DNA from: a virus
Direction: 5' to 3' (one strand)
Virus record (IMG/VR): IMGVR_UViG_3300042387_000190
Span: 1 to 20,802 of that record
Length of the DNA: 20,802 bases
Positions 15,858-20,802 of the stretch are shown here, piece after piece. The notes beneath the pieces were generated by a model. That model saw only the letters and a program-made list of their open reading frames with translations, ran no database searches and was not told where the DNA came from. A program made the position numbers and the translations under genes. Numbering within the stretch: the stretch's first letter is position 1; each line of letters starts with the position of its first letter.

Positions 15858-17714
15858 ATGCCAACAGTTCTAAGTTCTTCTTTGAGACACAAAAACCTCA
15901 ATAATTTCAGAAATACGATCCAAGACGAATCAGTATATTTTTTCGTTTCTAAACCAACTAGCTGGGCTGGTGGAGATCTTACTCCTCCATCTGTTTTCGA
16001 TACATTTACACTAGAACCAGAAGCACATGATGAGATGTTATATCTCAAGAGAGTTTCTGTTTCAAATTGCGTGAATGTTATTCGTTTGTATCGTTGGCAA
16101 GAAAATAGAAGATATCAAGCTTATTCCGATAAAGTAGATCTATCGGATCTACTGACAAAGAGAACTATTTCTACAAACGAATATTATCCTTTTTATGTAG
16201 TCAACGACGATTTTAGAGTATATAAGTGTATAGATAATGGCGCAACAACTTCTGATCCCAACGGTGTTTCGTCAACAGTAGAACCAACTACTGTTGCATT
16301 TACTGGATCTGATACATATACACCTCTGTCAGATGGTTATATCTGGAAATATATGTTCACCCTGAGACCAATCGATGCGTCAGAATTTCTCACAACAGAT
16401 TGGTTTCCTATTCGCACATTATCTGAAGACGATGGAACTGACAATTGGGATATTATTACTAATGCAGTTTCTGGTGGTGTGTATAATATTAAAGTAACTA
16501 ATGCTGGTTCTTCTTACACTAATATCTTACCAGCAACTGGCGACAATCTGAATACAACAAATTCACAAGGTTTCACTTATACCGGATCGGGAACATCGAT
16601 CATTATCGATACTGCACAAGGTGCTAGTGGTGAAAATGACGTTTACAATGGTTGTTATCTCTATACTAAGAATTCTTCAGGTTTAGTTCAAGAAGTAGTT
16701 ACTGTTACAGATTATGTTGGTGGATCAAGAACACTAACACTCAGTGGATCTGTCAGTGGAAGTTTAAGAGCTTATATTTCCCCAAAGGTGACTGCGACTG
16801 GTGATGGTTCTAATTTAGTTGCAATAGCTAGAATGTCTGATTCCAATTCAGTCAGAGAAATTCAAATCTTTACACCAGGATCAGGATATAGTGAATGCAC
16901 TATTTCATTTGCTGGCGGTGGAGGCTCCGGTGCAGCAGCTGAAGCAATTATATCTCCTTTCGGCGGACATGGTTCTGATCCTGTAGTAGAATTAGGTGCA
17001 TTCAATCTACTTACAAAAGCTAAATTCGAAGGTGATGAGGGTGGTGTGATCATTTCTTCTAACGAATATAGAAAGATTGGATTGATAACAAATCCTCTTG
17101 TTTATGGCTCGTTAAAAACAGCGCAGGCCAGAGTAGGTTTAACAACTTCTCAGATGACTCTTGCTTCAACTGATTCTTCTACAAATGACATCCACAATGG
17201 AAAAAAGATTTATATCTATTCTGGAAAGGGTAGAGGTCAATTAAGAACAGTTGAAGATTATGTTGGTTCTACGAAATTATTAACTGTTTCAGAACCATTT
17301 GATATTCTACCTGATAATACTTCATCATACGGTTTCTTATCGACGGATTCTGTAATCAATCAGTGTCTAGTTTTAAACTATTCTTCTATATCAGGTCCAA
17401 CTATTCAACCAGATACTACTATCTATCAAGGAACTCCTGGTTCAGAAACAGCAATTGGAACAGTTGTACAACATGACACAGTGAATAAAAAAGTTTATAT
17501 CACTAATCTATCTAAGTCTTCTGGTGCAGTGACATCTTATCCATATTTTGGAACCATTTCAACAACAGCAGGTACTTCTACATTTACAACAACTAGCGTG
17601 AATAACGTTGGTGTTCATCCAAACACAGGAACTGTATTGTATGTTGAAAATAGAACACCACTTTCAAGATTCGTAGAACAAATCGAAGATATTAGAGTTA
17701 TCATTCAATTCTAA
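15858..17714 (+). CDS. 8: Baseplate wedge protein, T4 gp8-like, extended
   Basis: This 618-residue protein matches the gp8 wedge family in its N-terminal 190 residues: ESVYFFVSKPTSW (24-36), LYLKRVSVSNCVNVIRLYRW (61-80), FYVVNDDFRVYKCIDNGA (112-129), LSDGYIWKYMFTLRP (157-171) and the DWFPIRTL segment (181-188). The C-terminus VLYVENRTPLSRFVEQIEDI, with VIIQF ending the protein, is also typical of the family. T4 gp8 has 334 residues; the extra length here is in the middle and holds two GSGY-type modules (NAGSSYTN and TPGSGYSE with a GGGGSGAAAEA turn) and beta-rich repeats similar to those of the preceding gp7-like protein. gp8 binds gp7 and gp10 in the wedge. A possible ribosome site AAGGGATT and a perfect late promoter precede it. 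Confidence 0.85.
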   Translation: MPTVLSSSLRHKNLNNFRNTIQDESVYFFVSKPTSWAGGDLTPPSVFDTFTLEPEAHDEMLYLKRVSVSNCVNVIRLYRWQENRRYQAYSDKVDLSDLLTKRTISTNEYYPFYVVNDDFRVYKCIDNGATTSDPNGVSSTVEPTTVAFTGSDTYTPLSDGYIWKYMFTLRPIDASEFLTTDWFPIRTLSEDDGTDNWDIITNAVSGGVYNIKVTNAGSSYTNILPATGDNLNTTNSQGFTYTGSGTSIIIDTAQGASGENDVYNGCYLYTKNSSGLVQEVVTVTDYVGGSRTLTLSGSVSGSLRAYISPKVTATGDGSNLVAIARMSDSNSVREIQIFTPGSGYSECTISFAGGGGSGAAAEAIISPFGGHGSDPVVELGAFNLLTKAKFEGDEGGVIISSNEYRKIGLITNPLVYGSLKTAQARVGLTTSQMTLASTDSSTNDIHNGKKIYIYSGKGRGQLRTVEDYVGSTKLLTVSEPFDILPDNTSSYGFLSTDSVINQCLVLNYSSISGPTIQPDTTIYQGTPGSETAIGTVVQHDTVNKKVYITNLSKSSGAVTSYPYFGTISTTAGTSTFTTTSVNNVGVHPNTGTVLYVENRTPLSRFVEQIEDIRVIIQF

Positions 17715-17720
17715 GAGGAT
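17714..17720 (+). promoter_or_regulatory. Ribosome binding site for DUF4815 gene
   Basis: AGAGGAT directly follows the gp8 stop and ends three bases before the ATG at 17724; the GAGG core is five bases from the ATG. It decides this start. Confidence 0.7.
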
Positions 17721-17723
17721 TAA

Positions 17724-20700
17724 ATGCCAGCAATTTCAGAATTAAATTCAGCGCCATATTGGGATGATTTTTCTCCAGAGACTAAAGATTTTTTAAGAAT
17801 TCTTTTTAGACCTGGATATGCAGTTCAAGCCAGAGAATTAAATCAATTACAATCTATCTTACAAACTCAAGTAGAAAGATTCGGTAATCATATTTTCAAA
17901 GAAGGATCAATTGTTGTTGGTGGTATGACAACAATTAACACTAAATCTAGAAAATATATTAAAATTCAAGATAATTATAATGGTGTTGAAGTCTCAGTGT
18001 CTTCTTTCTTGAATAAGAAAGTTACTGGTTCTATAACTGGCGCACAAGCTTTGGTTGTTGCTATTGCTGAAAAAGAAGGCTCCGATCCGAAGACTCTTAT
18101 TATCGAACCTCTAAATGGTTTCGATTTCGATGAATTTGGTGAAACTATTAATGCCGAAGGTGGTGGATCTTGTTTAGCTGCTGCTTCTGGAGTTATTAGT
18201 GGTCCATCTTCTACAGCTTCTATCGATAGTGGTATTTTCTACACAAAAGGCTTCTTTGTAATCTGTCCACAACAAACAACTTATCTAGAAAAATACACTA
18301 GATTAGCTAATGCGAAAGCAGGTCTCTTATCTGAGATTGCTATTATCGATGAGGGAGATGATGTAACTCTCCTAGATAACGCCACAGGATCATATAACTA
18401 TGCTGCACCTGGTGCACATAGATTAAAAGTTAATCTAACATTGACTTCAAAAGCTTTAGACTTCACTGAAGAAGCTGATATCTTTATCGATCTATTAGAA
18501 GTAAGAGAAGGGCAATTATATAAGCAAGTTACAAGACCAATCTATTCTGAAATCGAAAAGACTTTAGCAAGAAGAACCTTTGATGAATCTGGCGATTACA
18601 CTGTAAAACCATTTTTAGCCGATATTCAAAATCATCCATCAGATAATAACAAATTGCGTGCATATATTGAATCCGGAAAAGCTTATGTTAAAGGGTACGA
18701 ATTCGAAACTATTGCAAGACAATATGTTGATCTAGATAAACCAAGATCGAATTCGGACGATTCAACATTAAACGGTTTCGATATTGGAATGAATTATGGT
18801 AATTATGTTGTTGTTACTGTAGACGAAAGTTACCCAGATGTTTCTTCATTAGAAACTCTCTACCTATATAATGCTGCTGGTGGTGAATTAGGAGCATGTA
18901 GAGTTTCTTCTATTCAATATGATTCTACTATTGGCGGTGTTAAAAGATATCGTTTTTATCTCTTTTCTATATTCTTAGCTGCGGGTAATGGTTTCAGTGA
19001 CGTGAGATCTTTGAGATCTGCAAATGGTTCTTCAAAGAAATTCGATCTAGTTCCAGTAGATTCCGGTTCGACTGGATTGCTATTTGGAACAGATACAGCG
19101 AGCTACATTTTTGAAACAGGATTGCAAGCAGTAAGAACATTTAAGATCGAAGATTCTCTAAATCCTGGATCATTTACTGCTGCGACAGACACAGAATATC
19201 AATATAAAGGTGTATACACATCAGTTTCTTCTGGAACAAGTTTTGCTTGGACTGTAGGTTCTAATGAAACACTTCAGACTGGAACAGATACAACCACTAA
19301 AGAATCTCACTACTTAGTTATCAACAATTCTGATAATGAACAAATAACTAATTTTGATATAACAATCACAAATTCTTCAAGAACTGCAACAATCAGTAAT
19401 TTAAATGGATCTGGTGCAACTGCTTCTTCTGGTATTTCTGTTATTTACACAGTTAACGCAAATTCCACTACTCCAAGAATTAAAACTCTTGTAGAACCAA
19501 AAACTAATTCCGGCTTCGCTAGAATTGGTCCGAATTCACCAACTACAATTAAGTTATCTTCAACTGCAAACTCCTCTGTATCTAACTATTATCAAAATGG
19601 TCTGATCAAGATTTTGTATGGTACTGGAGCAATGACTGGTGCAACTGGATTTACAATTGCATCGTACGATGAAACTACTCAAATTGCGACAATTTCAGGA
19701 GCGACTGGATTCTTAGCTGTACCGGACGAATCTTCTTATTACGAAATCGCCCCACCAACTACATCTTTCGTTTATAATGCTGATTCACTTTCAAACGGAA
19801 TCAAATATTTCACAACAGCAATCACAAGTGATAATAATCTATCACTGACTGTTCCTGATGGGATTAGAATTGTTAAGATCTTGAATTCCACTTCTCAAGC
19901 AGATTGGTTTGATCCGACCAAAGATGTTACTAATAAATTTGGTTTCGATAATGGACAAAGAGATTTCACATACGAATATGCGCAATTATCTTTGGCTCCT
20001 GGACAAACAGTCACTGGTGCTATAAACGTATTCTTTGAATACTTCACTCATTCTGGATCTGGTTATTTTAATGTTGATTCTTATCCTTCGTACGATAAGA
20101 TTCCTTCTTTTTCTTCATCAAAAGGAAAAACATTTGATCTGAGAAATTGTGTAGACTTCAGACCTGTTAGAAATCAAGATCCTGCTACTCCAGGATCAGG
20201 TCCCTACTTCAGTACTGTGCTACCTATCTCTGGTTCTAATATGTCCGCTGATGTTACACATTGGTTATCTAGAATCGATAAGATAGTTGCGACAACCGAT
20301 AGATCATTTAAAGTTATCAAGGGAAATTCGAATATCTCTCCAAAAGAGCCGGATGACCTTGATAATGGTATGACTCTGTATACTGTCAGATATAATCCAT
20401 ACACTTTCAATAATAAAGATATTACTCTACAATATATCGATAACAAGAGATATACAATGAGAGATATTGGAAGAATCGAAAAGAGAATTGAAAATATCGA
20501 ATATTATTCTCTACTCAATATGTTAGAAAGAGAAACTGCAACATTAGATGTCACAGATGCTAATGGTAATGACAGATTCAAGAATGGATTCGTTGTAGAT
20601 ACATTTACTGGTCATGGTGTTGGTGATGTGAGCAGCATTGATTATCGTTGTTCTATCGACACACTAAAACAAGAAGCAAGACCAAGATTCTATGATAAGA

Positions 20701-20802
20701 ATTATGATCTATTCTTGAAACCTACAGAATCAACAGGCTATACACAAAGAGGATCTCTTCTTTCTAGATCATTTAATCCTACAAATTTTATCGTCCAACC
20801 GT
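17724..20802 (+). CDS. DUF4815-type virion structural protein, 3' end outside window
   Basis: The frame stays open from the ATG at 17724 to the last base (1026 codons visible, no stop). The N-terminal block APYWDDFSPETKDFLRILF (10-28), continuing RPGYAVQARELNQLQSILQT (29-48) and VERFGNHIFKEGSIVVGG, is the signature of DUF4815 proteins of large myoviruses. Further family landmarks are SGKAYVKGYEFE, a GKTFDLRNCVDFRP segment, RDIGRIEKRIENIEYYSLL (913-931) and FVVDTFTGHGVGDVSSIDYR (954-973). Three G-[AS]-T-G motifs like those in the gp7-like protein lie at about 19065-19076, 19638-19649 and 19698-19709. In marine T4-like phages such proteins follow gp8 and are thought to be baseplate or fibre-attachment components; whether this one replaces T4 gp10 is unknown. 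The gene starts nine bases after gp8 with a good ribosome site. Confidence 0.85.
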   Translation, partial: MPAISELNSAPYWDDFSPETKDFLRILFRPGYAVQARELNQLQSILQTQVERFGNHIFKEGSIVVGGMTTINTKSRKYIKIQDNYNGVEVSVSSFLNKKVTGSITGAQALVVAIAEKEGSDPKTLIIEPLNGFDFDEFGETINAEGGGSCLAAASGVISGPSSTASIDSGIFYTKGFFVICPQQTTYLEKYTRLANAKAGLLSEIAIIDEGDDVTLLDNATGSYNYAAPGAHRLKVNLTLTSKALDFTEEADIFIDLLEVREGQLYKQVTRPIYSEIEKTLARRTFDESGDYTVKPFLADIQNHPSDNNKLRAYIESGKAYVKGYEFETIARQYVDLDKPRSNSDDSTLNGFDIGMNYGNYVVVTVDESYPDVSSLETLYLYNAAGGELGACRVSSIQYDSTIGGVKRYRFYLFSIFLAAGNGFSDVRSLRSANGSSKKFDLVPVDSGSTGLLFGTDTASYIFETGLQAVRTFKIEDSLNPGSFTAATDTEYQYKGVYTSVSSGTSFAWTVGSNETLQTGTDTTTKESHYLVINNSDNEQITNFDITITNSSRTATISNLNGSGATASSGISVIYTVNANSTTPRIKTLVEPKTNSGFARIGPNSPTTIKLSSTANSSVSNYYQNGLIKILYGTGAMTGATGFTIASYDETTQIATISGATGFLAVPDESSYYEIAPPTTSFVYNADSLSNGIKYFTTAITSDNNLSLTVPDGIRIVKILNSTSQADWFDPTKDVTNKFGFDNGQRDFTYEYAQLSLAPGQTVTGAINVFFEYFTHSGSGYFNVDSYPSYDKIPSFSSSKGKTFDLRNCVDFRPVRNQDPATPGSGPYFSTVLPISGSNMSADVTHWLSRIDKIVATTDRSFKVIKGNSNISPKEPDDLDNGMTLYTVRYNPYTFNNKDITLQYIDNKRYTMRDIGRIEKRIENIEYYSLLNMLERETATLDVTDANGNDRFKNGFVVDTFTGHGVGDVSSIDYRCSIDTLKQEARPRFYDKNYDLFLKPTESTGYTQRGSLLSRSFNPTNFIVQP

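Noticed and set aside
15827-16048. Minus-strand open frame across the gp7-like/gp8 junction
   Set aside because: It overlaps the conserved gp8 N-terminus and a late promoter; no independent coding signal was seen.

Overview
The window is a structural-gene block from a T4-like tailed phage (myovirus with a contractile tail). Nearly all of it is coding. The genes that can be named are baseplate, tail-tube and head-completion proteins matching T4 gp26, gp54/gp19, gp4, gp48, gp53, gp27, gp5, gp25, gp6, gp7 and gp8, followed by a DUF4815 structural protein. The DNA is AT-rich with AGA-dominated arginine codons. Gene order, the enlarged gp7- and gp8-like proteins, and their glycine-rich repeat modules resemble marine T4-like phages of cyanobacteria and SAR11-type bacteria. 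The host cannot be fixed from sequence alone.

Layout: a short leftward cluster (about 1-1469, minus strand) reads tail-tube-fold protein (gp54-like), then gp26, then a gene cut by the left edge. A 27-base divergent spacer (1470-1496) holds two back-to-back T4-type late promoter motifs that form a perfect 15-base inverted repeat. From 1497 to the right edge everything is on the plus strand and tightly packed: gp4, gp48, gp53, gp27, gp5, an unassigned coiled-coil protein, gp25, gp6, a 2180-residue gp7-like protein, gp8, and a DUF4815 protein open at the right edge. No non-coding stretch reaches 300 bases. No tRNA, CRISPR array, insertion sequence or terminator was seen.

How the genes work together: gp27 and gp5 form the central hub and spike; gp26 belongs to the hub group. 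gp48 and the gp54-like protein cap the hub and start the tail tube. gp53, gp25, gp6, gp7 and gp8 build the six wedges around the hub. The DUF4815 protein probably sits on the baseplate periphery or fibre attachment. gp4 is a head-completion nuclease-fold protein. All are expected late in infection, which fits the ATAAATA motifs before gp4, gp48, gp25, gp8 and, on the other strand, the gp54-like gene.

Most unusual points: (1) the gp7-like protein carries 39 Gly-[Ala/Ser/Thr]-Thr-Gly motifs, three times as an exact five-triplet collagen-like insert at the same place in a repeated module; (2) the divergent promoter palindrome; (3) late promoters placed so close to ATG that the mRNAs would be leaderless or nearly so; (4) a fibre-type heptad coiled-coil protein of unknown role between the spike and gp25; (5) a gp5 spike without the lysozyme domain. 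The basic system, a T4-type baseplate, is known; no wholly new system was found.
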